Positions 1 to 8,034 of a DNA stretch of 41,656 nt are shown piece after piece. Origin of the DNA: Salipiger abyssi. Lineage in GTDB: Bacteria > Pseudomonadota > Alphaproteobacteria > Rhodobacterales > Rhodobacteraceae. The DNA lies in NCBI RefSeq assembly GCF_017311415.1, contig NZ_JAEKIS010000027.1:1-41656 (forward strand). Direction: 5' to 3'. Below the pieces are notes generated by a model. The model was not told the DNA's origin, ran no database searches, and saw only the letters and a list, made by a program, of their open reading frames with translations. The position numbers and the translations under genes are program-made. Every line of letters begins with the position of its first letter. Within the stretch, counting starts at the first letter, position 1.

Positions 1-555
1 TTCCTTCGGTCGGCCGCGGCGCCAAACCGCCATGATCAGGGCATCGGTCACCATCTGGGACGTCATCTGATCGCTCATGGACCAACCGACGACACGCCGC
101 GAGAACAGATCAATGACGGCCGCAACGTAGAGCCAACCCTCCGCCGTCCAGATATAGGTGAAGTCTGCCACCCATTTCTGGTTCGGGCCGTCCGCATCGA
201 ACTCTCGCTCGAGCACATTGGCAGCTATGATCGACCTCGTGCCCTGGTCCTTCGGTGGGTGCCAACGCCTGGGACGCGCTCTGAATGCTTGCTGCCGCAT
301 CAGACGTTCAACGCAATGCAACCCGCAGGAATAGCCATCTTCGAGAAGATCACGCCAGATACGCCGGGCCCCATAGGTTCGATCGGAACGCAAAAAGCTC
401 GCTCGGATCGCCGCCGAGAGCTCTTCATCGCGGATCGACCGGTCGCTGCGTGCTCGCGTCAGCCAGGCATGGAAGCCGCTTCGTGACACACCGAGCGCAT
501 CACACATCCAACTTACGGGCCAGACCCCTCGGTGCTTCGCTACAAACCCAAACAT
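1..555 (-). CDS. IS3-family transposase OrfB (DDE integrase), partial
   Basis: Reading leftward from ATG at 555, 185 codons run open to the window edge. The N-terminal part is the helical region usual in IS3 OrfB. It is followed by the start of the rve integrase core with a W-V-A-D-F-T-Y stretch, whose Asp is the first catalytic residue of the DDE triad, and an A-V-I-D-L-F-S-R stretch typical of the fold. The second Asp and the Glu would lie outside the window. The ATG overlaps the OrfA stop, but the working product is expected to be an OrfAB fusion made by a -1 frameshift; the -1 frame from the A7 tract at 588-594 is in phase with this ORF. Confidence 0.9.
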   Translation of the reverse strand, partial: MFGFVAKHRGVWPVSWMCDALGVSRSGFHAWLTRARSDRSIRDEELSAAIRASFLRSDRTYGARRIWRDLLEDGYSCGLHCVERLMRQQAFRARPRRWHPPKDQGTRSIIAANVLEREFDADGPNQKWVADFTYIWTAEGWLYVAAVIDLFSRRVVGWSMSDQMTSQMVTDALIMAVWRRGRPKE

Positions 556-845
556 CACAGTTGGTCCTTGGCGAAGTAGGCGGCCGCTTTTTTTAAGATG
601 TCGCGCTCCGCCTTCAGTTTTGACACTTCGCGCCGCAGCTTCCTCAGTTCCTCTTGTTCCGGCGTCAGCTTGCCGTGACCGGGAAACGCAGCCGACCCGT
701 CTGCCTCAGATGCCCGCACCCACCGGCGGAGCACAGTCGCATGTATGCCAAGATCCCGTGAAGCTTGCGCAGTGCTGACCCCACGCTTCGTGATCAGTTC
801 CACCGCTTCCTGCTTGAACTCGCGGCTGAATGCTCTTCTCGTCAT
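555..845 (-). CDS. IS3-family transposase OrfA
   Basis: This 96-residue protein has an N-terminal HTH_Tnp_1 type helix-turn-helix (residues ~5-45: F-S-x-E-F-K-Q-E-A-V, then an S-R-D-L-G-I recognition region). A C-terminal leucine-zipper-like helix follows (~60-90: L-R-K-L-R-R-E-V-S-K-L). That is the normal build and length of IS3 OrfA, which binds the IS ends and dimerises with OrfB. Near its end the codons TTA AAA AAA GCG form an A7 slip site. A -1 shift there continues in the OrfB frame. The gene looks intact. Confidence 0.93.
   Translation of the reverse strand: MTRRAFSREFKQEAVELITKRGVSTAQASRDLGIHATVLRRWVRASEADGSAAFPGHGKLTPEQEELRKLRREVSKLKAERDILKKAAAYFAKDQL
588..594 (-). promoter_or_regulatory. 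Programmed -1 frameshift slip site (A7)
   Basis: Seven A residues on the minus strand lie in codons TTA AAA AAA of orfA. Slipping back one base gives a frame whose codons align with the orfB ATG at 555 (a distance of 33 nt from 588). IS3-family elements are known to make the OrfAB transposase this way. No downstream pseudoknot was worked out. Confidence 0.7.
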
Positions 846-895
846 GTAGTTTCTCCGGTTTCATAAACACCTTATCTCGGTGTCCACGAAACCGG

Positions 896-948
896 CAGCA
901 GGCCAGAAAGACCTGCGAGCGTGGTCGGTCGAAACCCTTGGCGGTCAT
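896..948 (-). pseudogene. 5' stub of a gene truncated by the IS3 element
   Basis: A minus-strand ATG at 948 is preceded by GGAGG nine bases upstream and opens M-T-A-K-G-F-D-R-P-R-S. Only about 18-20 codons precede the IS terminus, after which the frame runs into IS sequence. It lies 49 bp downstream of the cytochrome gene on the same strand, so it is probably the next gene of the copper operon, cut by the insertion. The product cannot be identified from so short a stub. Confidence 0.45.
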
Positions 949-996
949 GCGACGCGGCCTCCGATTGGACATCGCGCCGCTTGGGCGCCAGCCCTT

Positions 997-1437
997 TCAG
1001 TCGATCCCGTTGGCGCGCTGCAATTCACGCACATAGGTGACGATCCCGGCAATGTCGGCGCGGGTCAGCCCCTGCTGCGGAGGCATGTTGCCGAAGGTCC
1101 AGTGATGGGCCTGTACTCCGCGTTGGGCGGCGACGAAAAACGCCATGTCGCCGTGGTGCGAAGGTTCGTAGATCCTGTGCACGAAGGGCGGACCAAAGCC
1201 CTGTCTGCCCGCCGCGTTTTCGCCGTGGCAGGCGGCGCAGACGGCATCGAAGGCGCGCTTGCCGATCTGCGCCTCGGTCGACAGGCTCTCGGGGAGCGTG
1301 ACGGAAACGATGGGTGCGCCCTCGACCGGTGCCTGCGCCTCTTTGGGCGGTTCCTCTCCGGCCTTCCAGGTGATCGCGATCGCTGCGCCGATGGCCGCGA
1401 TCAGAACGACCGCGCCGGCGATAAGTGTTTTGTTCAT
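997..1437 (-). CDS. Membrane-anchored c-type cytochrome
   Basis: This 146-residue protein starts at ATG 1437, supported by AAGGA seven bases upstream; a longer upstream reading has no support. It opens with a single hydrophobic signal-anchor (residues ~4-24). A class I cytochrome c domain follows, with the haem-binding C-A-A-C-H motif and a C-terminal Met in a G-N-M-P-P context that would be the sixth ligand. It would sit in the periplasm tethered to the inner membrane and carry electrons. It lies in the same orientation behind the copper ATPase and the Cys/His-rich exported protein. A role in copper handling or periplasmic electron transfer is inferred from position only. Confidence 0.85.
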   Translation of the reverse strand: MNKTLIAGAVVLIAAIGAAIAITWKAGEEPPKEAQAPVEGAPIVSVTLPESLSTEAQIGKRAFDAVCAACHGENAAGRQGFGPPFVHRIYEPSHHGDMAFFVAAQRGVQAHHWTFGNMPPQQGLTRADIAGIVTYVRELQRANGID

Positions 1438-1540
1438 TTCAATATCCTTGACCGCACGGGGGGCTGCGCCGCCTGCGGATGTTCCTGTGATGTCTGGATA
1501 CCCCGCCGGAGCGGCGGGAAGGTTTCCCGAGGAAAGCCGG

Positions 1541-1861
1541 TCAGAGGCGCGGAGGCGGCAAGTCGCAGGGCGGTGCCGTGGCGGCTCGGATTTCGGCAGC
1601 AGGCAGTGGAAAGCCACCGGCGACTGTCCGAATGGCAAGACCCGCGATGCCGGTCCCGGGGAGCGTCGCGGTGGCGCAGCCGGCCATATGGAGACAGGCA
1701 GACCCAGCCATATGCTCCGCCGCGCCGCCCTGACAGCCGTCACAGTCATGCGCATGATGCGCCGCGATGCCTTTCCCGGAGACGCTCATTGCCATGCCGC
1801 TCTGCGGCAGAGCGGCAAGGGCGAGGAAGCCCGCGAGGAAAAGGAGGAGGAGTGCGCGCAT
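1541..1861 (-). CDS. Small exported Cys/His-rich protein, putative copper-associated
   Basis: The product is 106 residues from ATG 1861, chosen because GGAG lies five bases upstream; an in-frame ATG at 1876 has no ribosome-binding site. An N-terminal signal peptide (residues ~1-25, Leu/Ala-rich) is followed by a short region rich in metal ligands: H-H-A-H-D-C-D-G-C-Q, then C-L-H-M-A-G-C. Such His/Cys/Met density next to a Cu+-ATPase suggests periplasmic metal binding. It resembles in style the short exported proteins found in copper-resistance operons, but I cannot assign it to a named family. The C-terminus is Pro/Ala-rich and without recognisable features. Confidence 0.6.
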   Translation of the reverse strand: MRALLLLFLAGFLALAALPQSGMAMSVSGKGIAAHHAHDCDGCQGGAAEHMAGSACLHMAGCATATLPGTGIAGLAIRTVAGGFPLPAAEIRAATAPPCDLPPPRL

Positions 1862-1945
1862 GGCTGCTCCGGTCATGAACAGGCGGAGATTGCCCCGAAG
1901 CGGTGGTCGCGGTCAAGGCGAACACCGCTTCGGGGGCCGGCGCGC

Positions 1946-4417
1946 TCAGAGTTTGGCGGCGCGCAGCCGCAGGGCGTTGCCGATCACCGAGACCGACGAA
2001 AGGCTCATCGCTGCGGCCGCCACGATGGGCGAGAGCAGGATGCCGAAGAACGGGTAGAGGATGCCCGCCGCCAGCGGCACACCCGCCGAATTGTAGACGA
2101 AGGCGAAGAACAGGTTTTGGCGGATGTTGCGCATGGTTGCTTCGGCGAGGTGACGCGCGCGCACGATGCCGACGAGATCGCCCTTCACCAGCGTGATGCC
2201 CGCGCTCTCCATCGCCACATCCGCGCCGGTGCCCATGGCGATGCCGACATCGGCGGCGGCCAGCGCCGGCGCGTCGTTGACCCCGTCACCCGCCATCGCC
2301 ACCGACCGGCCTTCCTTGCGCAGACGCTCGATCAGGGCGTGCTTGTCCTCGGGGCTGACCTCGGCGTGCACCTCGTCGATCTTCAGCGCGCGCGCCACCG
2401 CCTCGGCCGTGGCCTTGGCGTCGCCAGTGGCCATGACGATGCGCAGCCCCGCCTCATGCAGAGCGCGGATCGCCTCGGGCGTACTCTCCTTTACGCGGTC
2501 GGCAACCGCCACCAGCCCGGCGGCGCGCCCGTCCACGGCGACGAACATCGCGGTCTTGCCATCGGCCTGCAATGCGCCGGCGCGGTCGGAGAGGGGGCCC
2601 AGTGCGACGTCCTCGTCCGCCATCAGGGCCGCGTTGCCGAGCGCGACACGCTGGCCGTCGACGCTGCCGGTGACCCCCTTGCCGGTGACCGCGTCGAAAT
2701 CGGAGGCCTCGCGCTCCGGCGCGCCTGCCTCCTTCGCGCCGGCGGTGATCGCCTCGGCAAGCGGGTGTTCGGAGCCACGCTCCAGAGCGGCTGCAAACGC
2801 CAGCAACTCGATCTTTTCCATACCGTCCGAGGGCTCGGCATCGGTCAGCGTCGGTTTGCCTTCGGTCAGTGTGCCCGTCTTGTCCACGACGAGAACGTCG
2901 ACCCTGGAGAACCGTTCCAGCGCCTTCGCGTCGCGGATCAGGACACCCGCCTGTGCGCCGCGCCCGGTGGAGACCATGATCGACATCGGGGTGGCGAGTC
3001 CAAGCGCGCAGGGACAGGCGATGATCAGGACCGAGACCGCCGCCACGAAGGCGTAAGACAGCGCCGGCGAGGGCCCGAAGATCGCCCATGCAAGAAAGGC
3101 CAGTACCGCGACGCCCACCACGGCGGGCACGAAATAAGCCGCGACCCGATCGGCCATCGCCTGGATCGGTGCGCGCGAGCGTTGCGCTTTCGAGACCATC
3201 TCGACGATGCGCGACAGAGTGGTCTCAGAGCCCACATTCTCCGCCCGCATGAGGAAGCTGCCGGATTTGTTGAGCGTGCCTCCCGTTACCGGTTCGCCCT
3301 CGGTCTTTTCGACCGGGACCGGCTCGCCGGTGATCATGCTCTCGTCGACAGAGGAGCGCCCTTCGGTCACCACGCCGTCCACCGGCACGCTTTCGCCGGG
3401 GCGCACGCGCAGGATGTCGCCCGAGGCAACCTCATCGAGCGGCACGTCTGCCTCGGAGCCGTCGCTGACGCGCCGCGCGGTCTTTGGCGCGAGGTCGAGA
3501 AGCGCGCGGATCGCGTCGCCTGTGCGCTCGCGCGCGGCCAGTTCCATGACCTGGCCGATCAACACCAGCACGAGGATCACCGCGGCGGCTTCGAAGTAGA
3601 TCGGCGTCATGCCCATGTCGTCGCGCATCGCCTGCGGGAACAGCCCCGGCGCCAGCAACGAGACGATTGAGAAGAGATACGCCGCCCCGGTGCCGAGCGC
3701 GATCAGCGTCCACATATTGGGCGAGCGGTTGACGATCGAGGCCCAGCCACGCTTGAAGAAGGGCCAGCAGAGCAACACCACCGGGGTCGCCAGGGCGAAC
3801 TGCGCCCAGGCAAACAGATCATGTCCGAACCACTCGGCGAAGGGGATGCCGATATGGGCGCCCATCTCCAGCACAAAGACCAGCGCCGCGAGCGGCGCGG
3901 TGATCTTCAGCCGACGTTTTAAGTCGACATATTCCGGGTTTGGGCCGCTCTCTGCCGAAGGGGTCACCGGCTCCAGCGCCATCCCGCATTTCGGGCAGTC
4001 GCCGGGCGCGTCCCGGACGATCTCGGGATGCATCGGGCAGGTATACTTGGTGCCCTCGGGCATCGCCTCCGGTGCAGGCCTGTCTTTGAGATAGGCCTCT
4101 GGCTCGTCTTCGAATTTCGTCTGGCAGCGTTCTGAACAGAAGTAATATTTTTCGCCCCCATGCTTGAGCATGTGGGCGGCTGTAGAGCGGTCCACCTCCA
4201 TGCCGCAAACCGGGTCCGTGGCGGTGAGATAGGCCGTCGGGTCGTCGCGGAACCTGTCGCGGCAGCGCTCGGAGCAGAAATGATAGCGATGCCCCTCATG
4301 GTCGAAATGGGGCTTGTCCGCATCGGGCTCTACGGTCATGCCGCAAACCGGATCCCGGGTCACCGCGTCGGCTGCCCCCTGCGATGTCTCGCCAGGCGTG
4401 TTATGTGCGTGGGCCAT
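1946..4417 (-). CDS. copA: Cu+-exporting P1B-type ATPase with two YHS domains
   Basis: This 823-residue inner-membrane pump exports Cu+ using ATP. The N-terminus holds two YHS domains (D-P-V-C-G-M at ~22 and ~67, each with a C-S-E-R-C pair) and a heavy-metal-binding C-P-M-H-P ... C-P-K-C-G-M segment (~125-148) instead of classical HMA domains. The core has the membrane C-P-C motif (Cys468/Cys470), the phosphorylated Asp512 in D-K-T-G-T-L-T, the S-E-H-P-L nucleotide-domain motif and G-D-G-V-N-D at ~710-715. The last membrane segments carry the Y-N and M-S-x-S-S signatures linked to Cu+ selectivity. It is the first gene of the minus-strand copper operon, and a CueR-like operator candidate lies upstream. 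No regulator gene is in the window. Confidence 0.95.
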   Translation of the reverse strand: MAHAHNTPGETSQGAADAVTRDPVCGMTVEPDADKPHFDHEGHRYHFCSERCRDRFRDDPTAYLTATDPVCGMEVDRSTAAHMLKHGGEKYYFCSERCQTKFEDEPEAYLKDRPAPEAMPEGTKYTCPMHPEIVRDAPGDCPKCGMALEPVTPSAESGPNPEYVDLKRRLKITAPLAALVFVLEMGAHIGIPFAEWFGHDLFAWAQFALATPVVLLCWPFFKRGWASIVNRSPNMWTLIALGTGAAYLFSIVSLLAPGLFPQAMRDDMGMTPIYFEAAAVILVLVLIGQVMELAARERTGDAIRALLDLAPKTARRVSDGSEADVPLDEVASGDILRVRPGESVPVDGVVTEGRSSVDESMITGEPVPVEKTEGEPVTGGTLNKSGSFLMRAENVGSETTLSRIVEMVSKAQRSRAPIQAMADRVAAYFVPAVVGVAVLAFLAWAIFGPSPALSYAFVAAVSVLIIACPCALGLATPMSIMVSTGRGAQAGVLIRDAKALERFSRVDVLVVDKTGTLTEGKPTLTDAEPSDGMEKIELLAFAAALERGSEHPLAEAITAGAKEAGAPEREASDFDAVTGKGVTGSVDGQRVALGNAALMADEDVALGPLSDRAGALQADGKTAMFVAVDGRAAGLVAVADRVKESTPEAIRALHEAGLRIVMATGDAKATAEAVARALKIDEVHAEVSPEDKHALIERLRKEGRSVAMAGDGVNDAPALAAADVGIAMGTGADVAMESAGITLVKGDLVGIVRARHLAEATMRNIRQNLFFAFVYNSAGVPLAAGILYPFFGILLSPIVAAAAMSLSSVSVIGNALRLRAAKL

Positions 4418-4460
4418 GCAAACCTCCGGATCATTGGCATCAACGTCCAGCTACGAACTG

Positions 4461-4484
4461 GGGTTCCAGCAGGGGGCAGGTCAA
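4461..4484 (-). promoter_or_regulatory. Candidate CueR/MerR-type copper operator-promoter of copA
   Basis: Read on the minus strand, a TTGACCT element (4484-4478) is followed by C-rich sequence and TGCTGGAA (4471-4464). This matches the outer and central parts of known CueR promoters such as that of E. coli copA, as I remember it. The right half-site is poor and the -10 is weak (TTCGTA near 4457-4452). It lies 44-67 bases upstream of the start codon. Treat it as a candidate only. Confidence 0.4.
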
Positions 4485-4577
4485 GAGCGGCCGCGCAGAA
4501 CAATTTCGGCAAGGCCCGGCCCATTCCCAAGCCAGAGTGGGGAGGGCGCAGCAGATGTGCTGCACTGGCCGTGGGCG

Positions 4578-5723
4578 TCAGGCGGTGAGGCTGACGAGGA
4601 TGCGGTCCATCATCGCGTCGCAGGCGGCGAGCTGGGGCAGGGTGACGTATTCGTCCGGCTTGTGCCCTTGATCTTCCATCGAACCGGGGCCGCAAACGAC
4701 GGTGGGGATGCCCAGCCCCTGAAAGTATCCGGCCTCTGTGCCAAAGGCCACTTTGGTGACCGCATTGCTCTGCGCGAGGCCCTTGGCCAGCGTGACGATC
4801 TCCGCATCCTCTTGCTGGTCGAGCCCCGGATAGGCGTTGACCTGCGTCACCTCGACCCGCGCCTGCGGGCTCTGCGTGGCGAAACGCGCGGTGACCTGCG
4901 CTGCCGCGTCTCGGATCCGCGCGGCGATTTCCTCGGCGGGATCGGCGGCGAGGTGGCGGTATTCAAAGCGCAGCTCGGCCCGGTCGGGCACGATGTTCAG
5001 CGCGGTGCCACCCGAAAGCGTGCCCACATGGATCGTGGTATAGGGCACGTCATAGGCCGGATCTCTGGCGCCGTTCTGCGCGTAGTGGTCCTGAATGCCG
5101 CGCAGCTCGGTCACGAACTCCGCCGCCAGATGCAGTGCGTTGACAAAGCGCGGCGCCAGCGCCGAGTGCCCGCTTTCACCATGACACACCGCCTCGAAGG
5201 CCGCCTTGCCCTTGTGCCCGATGGCGACCTGCATCTCGGTCGGCTCGCCGACGAAACAGACGCGTGGCGTGCCGAGCGCCTCGGGCAGCGCGCCGATCAT
5301 CGACCGGATACCGACGCAGCCGATCTCCTCGTCGTAGGAAATCGCCAGTTTCAGCGGTTCCTTCAGCGGCGCCTTCGCCGCGCGGTCGGCGAGCGCCAGC
5401 ATGCTGGCGAGATAGCCCTTCATATCCGTGGTGCCGCGCCCGTAGAGGCGATCCCCCTCGCGGGTCAGGCGGAACGGATCGCGGTGCCAGACCTGCCCCG
5501 CGACCGGCACCACATCGGTATGCGCAGACAGCATCACCCCGTGACCCTCCGGCCCCAGCACGGCAAAGAGCCCGGCCTTCTCTCCCGTCGCGTCCGGCAG
5601 GCGCGTCACACGGAAGCCGCGCGCCTTGAGGTAATCTTCCACAAAGCCGATCAGCGGCAGGTTGGATCTGGCGCTGGTGGTGTCGAAGGAGATCAGCCGG
5701 TCGAGAAGGGAGAGCGTGTCCAT
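4578..5723 (-). CDS. M20-family deacylase, ArgE-like (acetylornithine deacetylase type)
   Basis: This 381-residue zinc metallopeptidase-fold amidohydrolase is of full length for ArgE/DapE relatives. Visible M20 landmarks are S-A-H-T-D (His68, Asp70), G-R-G-T-T-D-M-K-G (Asp100), the D-E-E-I-G catalytic/metal Glu pair (132-133), the G-E-P-T segment, and a C-terminal H-K-P-D-E-Y supplying the last metal ligand. The lid domain lies between ~180 and 290. ArgE removes acetyl groups from N-acetylornithine. Here the gene is 24 bp behind an omega-aminotransferase and far from arginine-biosynthesis genes, so it may deacylate an N-acylated amine or amino acid in the adjacent catabolic pathway. The family call is firm; the substrate is not known. 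Confidence 0.88.
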   Translation of the reverse strand: MDTLSLLDRLISFDTTSARSNLPLIGFVEDYLKARGFRVTRLPDATGEKAGLFAVLGPEGHGVMLSAHTDVVPVAGQVWHRDPFRLTREGDRLYGRGTTDMKGYLASMLALADRAAKAPLKEPLKLAISYDEEIGCVGIRSMIGALPEALGTPRVCFVGEPTEMQVAIGHKGKAAFEAVCHGESGHSALAPRFVNALHLAAEFVTELRGIQDHYAQNGARDPAYDVPYTTIHVGTLSGGTALNIVPDRAELRFEYRHLAADPAEEIAARIRDAAAQVTARFATQSPQARVEVTQVNAYPGLDQQEDAEIVTLAKGLAQSNAVTKVAFGTEAGYFQGLGIPTVVCGPGSMEDQGHKPDEYVTLPQLAACDAMMDRILVSLTA

Positions 5724-5747
5724 GAGATGCCTTGCGCTGTGCGACGG

Positions 5748-7097
5748 TCAGAGTCCCGCCGCGATTTCGGTGATGGCCTCGCGCAGAATGCCCTCGATCT
5801 CGTCGATCATCGGCTCATCCAGGATGAGCGTCGGCGACAGGATCAGCACATTGCCCAGAGGCCGGGCGACGAGGCCGCGTTTTTGGCAGGCGCGGGCGAC
5901 CTTGAGCCCGACAGCCGCCTCGGCGGGGTGGCTTTCCTTGGTCGCGCGGTCCTTGACGAATTCGATGCCCATCATGAAATGGCTGCCCCGCACCTCGCCA
6001 ACGAGATCGAGATCAGCAAGCCCGCGCAGCCTGCGCTCGAAATACGCGCCTGTTGTGCGGACGCGCTCGGGGATGCCCTCGCGCTCCATGATGGCGATAT
6101 TGGTAAGCGCGGCGGCAGCGGCGGCCGGGTGGCCGGAATAGGTCATGCCATGCAGGAACATGCCGTCGGGGCCCGAAATCACCTCGTGGATTTCGTCGGA
6201 GACCAGCGTGGCAGACATCGGCTGATAGCCCGAGGTAAGGCCCTTGGCGGTGTTGATGATGTCGGGCGTGGTGCCGAACACATCCTCGGAGGCAAAGAAA
6301 TGCCCCAGCCGGCCAAAGGCGGTCACCACCTCGTCGGCGATATATTTGATATCGTTCGCGCGGCAAATCTCCTGCATGCGGCGGTGATAGCCCTGCGGCG
6401 CCGCGATCACCCCGCCCGCGCCCTGGATCGGCTCGGCGACAAAGGCGCAGATGTTTTCCGCGCCGATCTGCTCGATGCTCTGGCTCAGTTCCTCGGCCAG
6501 CGCGTCGAGGAATTCCGCTTCGCTCATACCCTCGCCCTCGCGCCAGAAATGCGGCGCGCGCAGGTGGTGGACGAGATCCAAGGCGGCGGTCCAGCCCTCG
6601 GAATAGGCGGGCGTCGTCATCGCCATCGAGAGATGGGTGGAGCCGTGATAGGCGCCGAGGCGTGACAGCACCTTGAGCTTGTTCGGGCGCCCCTTGCGGA
6701 TGTTGTAATGGTGCAGGATGCGGATCGCGCTGTCATTGGCGACCGAGCCGGAATTGCCGAAATAGACCGCGTTCAGGTCGCCCGGCGCCAGCGACGCCAG
6801 CTTCTCCGACAGCGCGGCGGCGGTCGGGTGGGTGAAGTTGTAGAAGGTCGAGTAATAGTCGAGCTGGCGGAGCTGCTCCGCGATGGCGTCGATCATCTCC
6901 TGTCGCCCGTGGCCGATATTCACGCACCAGAGCCCGGCGATCCCGTCGATCATCCGGTTTCCGTCATTGTCGTAGACAAAGGCGCCCTCGGCGCGGCTGA
7001 TGACGGTCCGCGCGCCCTTCGCCTTGAGAGCGTTCAGGTCGGCGAAGGACTGGATGAGGTGGCTGTCCTGGGCAAGAATTTCGGCGGTGCTGGTCAT
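5748..7097 (-). CDS. Class III pyridoxal-phosphate aminotransferase (omega-amine/polyamine:pyruvate type)
   Basis: The 449-residue enzyme starts at ATG 7097; an upstream in-frame extension would run through the palindromic promoter region and is rejected. The fold-type I class III layout is clear: L-W-C-V-N-I-G-H-G near residue 60, G-S-V-A-N-D for phosphate binding, the aromatic substrate region D-Y-Y-S-T-F-Y-N, A-D-E-V-V-T-A-F-G-R, and Schiff-base Lys285 in T-A-K-G-L-T-S-G-Y. The sequence is closest in style to putrescine/omega-amino acid:pyruvate aminotransferases. It would turn a terminal amine into an aldehyde for the nearby aldehyde dehydrogenase. It is transcribed away from the LuxR regulator, with two palindromes between them. 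Confidence 0.92.
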   Translation of the reverse strand: MTSTAEILAQDSHLIQSFADLNALKAKGARTVISRAEGAFVYDNDGNRMIDGIAGLWCVNIGHGRQEMIDAIAEQLRQLDYYSTFYNFTHPTAAALSEKLASLAPGDLNAVYFGNSGSVANDSAIRILHHYNIRKGRPNKLKVLSRLGAYHGSTHLSMAMTTPAYSEGWTAALDLVHHLRAPHFWREGEGMSEAEFLDALAEELSQSIEQIGAENICAFVAEPIQGAGGVIAAPQGYHRRMQEICRANDIKYIADEVVTAFGRLGHFFASEDVFGTTPDIINTAKGLTSGYQPMSATLVSDEIHEVISGPDGMFLHGMTYSGHPAAAAAALTNIAIMEREGIPERVRTTGAYFERRLRGLADLDLVGEVRGSHFMMGIEFVKDRATKESHPAEAAVGLKVARACQKRGLVARPLGNVLILSPTLILDEPMIDEIEGILREAITEIAAGL

Positions 7098-7129
7098 ATC
7101 GGTCTCTGATCGGCTGAGGATGGGACGGC

Positions 7130-7150
7130 TTGAAAGGATACCCCTTTCAA
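7130..7150. promoter_or_regulatory. Perfect inverted repeat TTGAAAGG-N5-CCTTTCAA
   Basis: This 21-bp site has fully complementary 8-base arms (7130-7137 and 7143-7150). It lies 33 bp upstream of the aminotransferase start, between that gene and the divergent luxR-type gene. Position and symmetry fit a dimeric-regulator operator; which regulator binds is unknown. Confidence 0.55.
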
Positions 7151-7181
7151 CTCGCCCAAAGACTACGGTATGGCCATTGGA

Positions 7182-7195
7182 GGGGTATATACCCC
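7182..7195. promoter_or_regulatory. Perfect 14-bp palindrome GGGGTATATACCCC
   Basis: The second symmetric site in the same intergenic region ends just before the AAGGAGG ribosome-binding site of the luxR-type gene. A related GGTATCCC half-site follows at 7202-7209, and the first palindrome contains GGATACCCC. A shared GGTAT/ATACC core suggests one regulator could read all of them, with autoregulation of luxR likely (inference). Confidence 0.5.
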
Positions 7196-7209
7196 CAAGG
7201 AGGTATCCC

Positions 7210-8034
7210 GTGACACCCAGCCTTGCCCTTGCCACAGATGACCCGCGAGCCACGGCCCTGGCGGCGGCGCTGGAAGCGCTCGGGACAGAGGCGTTTCCGC
7301 AGGCGCTGGCTGGCTGGCTGGGCCGGGAGCTCGCCTTCGACAATGTCACGACGCTGGCCTATCGCGACGGCGCGGCGCCCGAGATGCTCTACCGCGCGGC
7401 GGCGGAGCCTCGGGTGCATGCGCGGCTCGACAGCGCCTATCTGGAGGGCGCCTATCTGCTCGACCCGTTCCATCAACTCCATCTCGATGCGGCACCGGAC
7501 GGGCTCTATCGTCTGCAAGACATCGCGCCCGATCACTTCACCCGGGGCGATTATTACCTGACCTACTACGCGGGCACGACGCTGACCGACGAGATCGCCT
7601 ATATCGCCTCGCCCACGCCAGGGGCGAGCGTGACCGTCTGCCTTGGCCGCGACGCGTCGTCGGGAAAGCGGTTTTCCGGCCGCGATCTGGCCGAGGCCGC
7701 GCGCATCGCGCCTGTTTGCTTCGCGCTGATGCGGCGACACTGGGCAGGGCTCCATCCGGGCGGTGCGCCGGCACCCGACAGCGACCCGGTGGTCGACAGG
7801 CTGCGGCGCAACGCGGCGGCAAGGCTCGGGATCGAACTGACCCCGCGCCAGGCGGAAACCGCGTTTCTGATCCTTAAGGGGCATTCCACCGCCTCCATCG
7901 CGCTGCGGCTCGATCTCAGCCCGCAGACCGTCAAGGTGTTCCGCAAACAGCTCTACCACCGCTGCGCCATCAGCTCTCAGGCGGAACTGTTTTCGCTGTT
8001 CCTGCCACTGCTGGGCGCGCCTGAGGCCCGCTGA
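7210..8034 (+). CDS. LuxR-family transcriptional regulator
   Basis: The 274-residue protein begins at GTG 7210, fixed by a perfect AAGGAGG at 7197-7203 six bases upstream; longer in-frame readings cross the palindromes. The C-terminal ~60 residues are a LuxR/GerE helix-turn-helix, beginning L-T-P-R-Q-A-E-T-A-F-L-I-L-K-G-H-S and containing L-S-P-Q-T-V-K-V-F-R-K-Q-L-Y. The N-terminal two thirds show no receiver-domain Asp pattern or clear autoinducer-binding signature. It may sense a small ligand. It is divergent from the aminotransferase and overlaps the 3' end of the LysR gene tail-to-tail by 65 bp. It is the likely controller of the aminotransferase/M20 operon. Confidence 0.88.
   Translation: MTPSLALATDDPRATALAAALEALGTEAFPQALAGWLGRELAFDNVTTLAYRDGAAPEMLYRAAAEPRVHARLDSAYLEGAYLLDPFHQLHLDAAPDGLYRLQDIAPDHFTRGDYYLTYYAGTTLTDEIAYIASPTPGASVTVCLGRDASSGKRFSGRDLAEAARIAPVCFALMRRHWAGLHPGGAPAPDSDPVVDRLRRNAAARLGIELTPRQAETAFLILKGHSTASIALRLDLSPQTVKVFRKQLYHRCAISSQAELFSLFLPLLGAPEAR

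Larger units (their letters stand above)
1..895 (-). mobile_element. IS3-family insertion sequence, partial (cut by window edge)
   Basis: This unit carries an OrfA/OrfB pair with the IS3-family arrangement, and only its OrfA-proximal end is inside the window. OrfA (555-845) overlaps the OrfB start as TGATG, and an A7 slip site lies upstream. Just outside OrfA is an inverted repeat, CCGGTTTC at 855-862 and GAAACCGG at 888-895, with a smaller ACACC/GGTGT pair inside it. The outer terminus is probably within 886-895, but it cannot be fixed without the other end. The element sits at the distal end of the copper gene cluster and appears to have cut a short gene starting at 948. Confidence 0.85.

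Noticed and set aside
997-1755. Long 252-codon reading of the cytochrome frame
   Set aside because: The extra N-terminal 106 codons are Arg/Pro-rich shadow sequence. The signal-anchor and ribosome-binding site place the start at 1437.
1259-3670. 803-codon plus-strand open frame opposite copA
   Set aside because: Its composition (Arg/His/Gly-rich, no domain) is typical of the antisense frame of a GC-rich gene. The minus strand carries a complete P-type ATPase.
4314-6665. 783-codon plus-strand open frame opposite argE-like and aminotransferase genes
   Set aside because: It is antisense shadow; both minus-strand proteins have full catalytic motifs.
5748-7349. Extended start of the aminotransferase at 7349
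   Set aside because: It would read through the palindromes and the luxR start; homologous N-terminal pattern begins at 7097.
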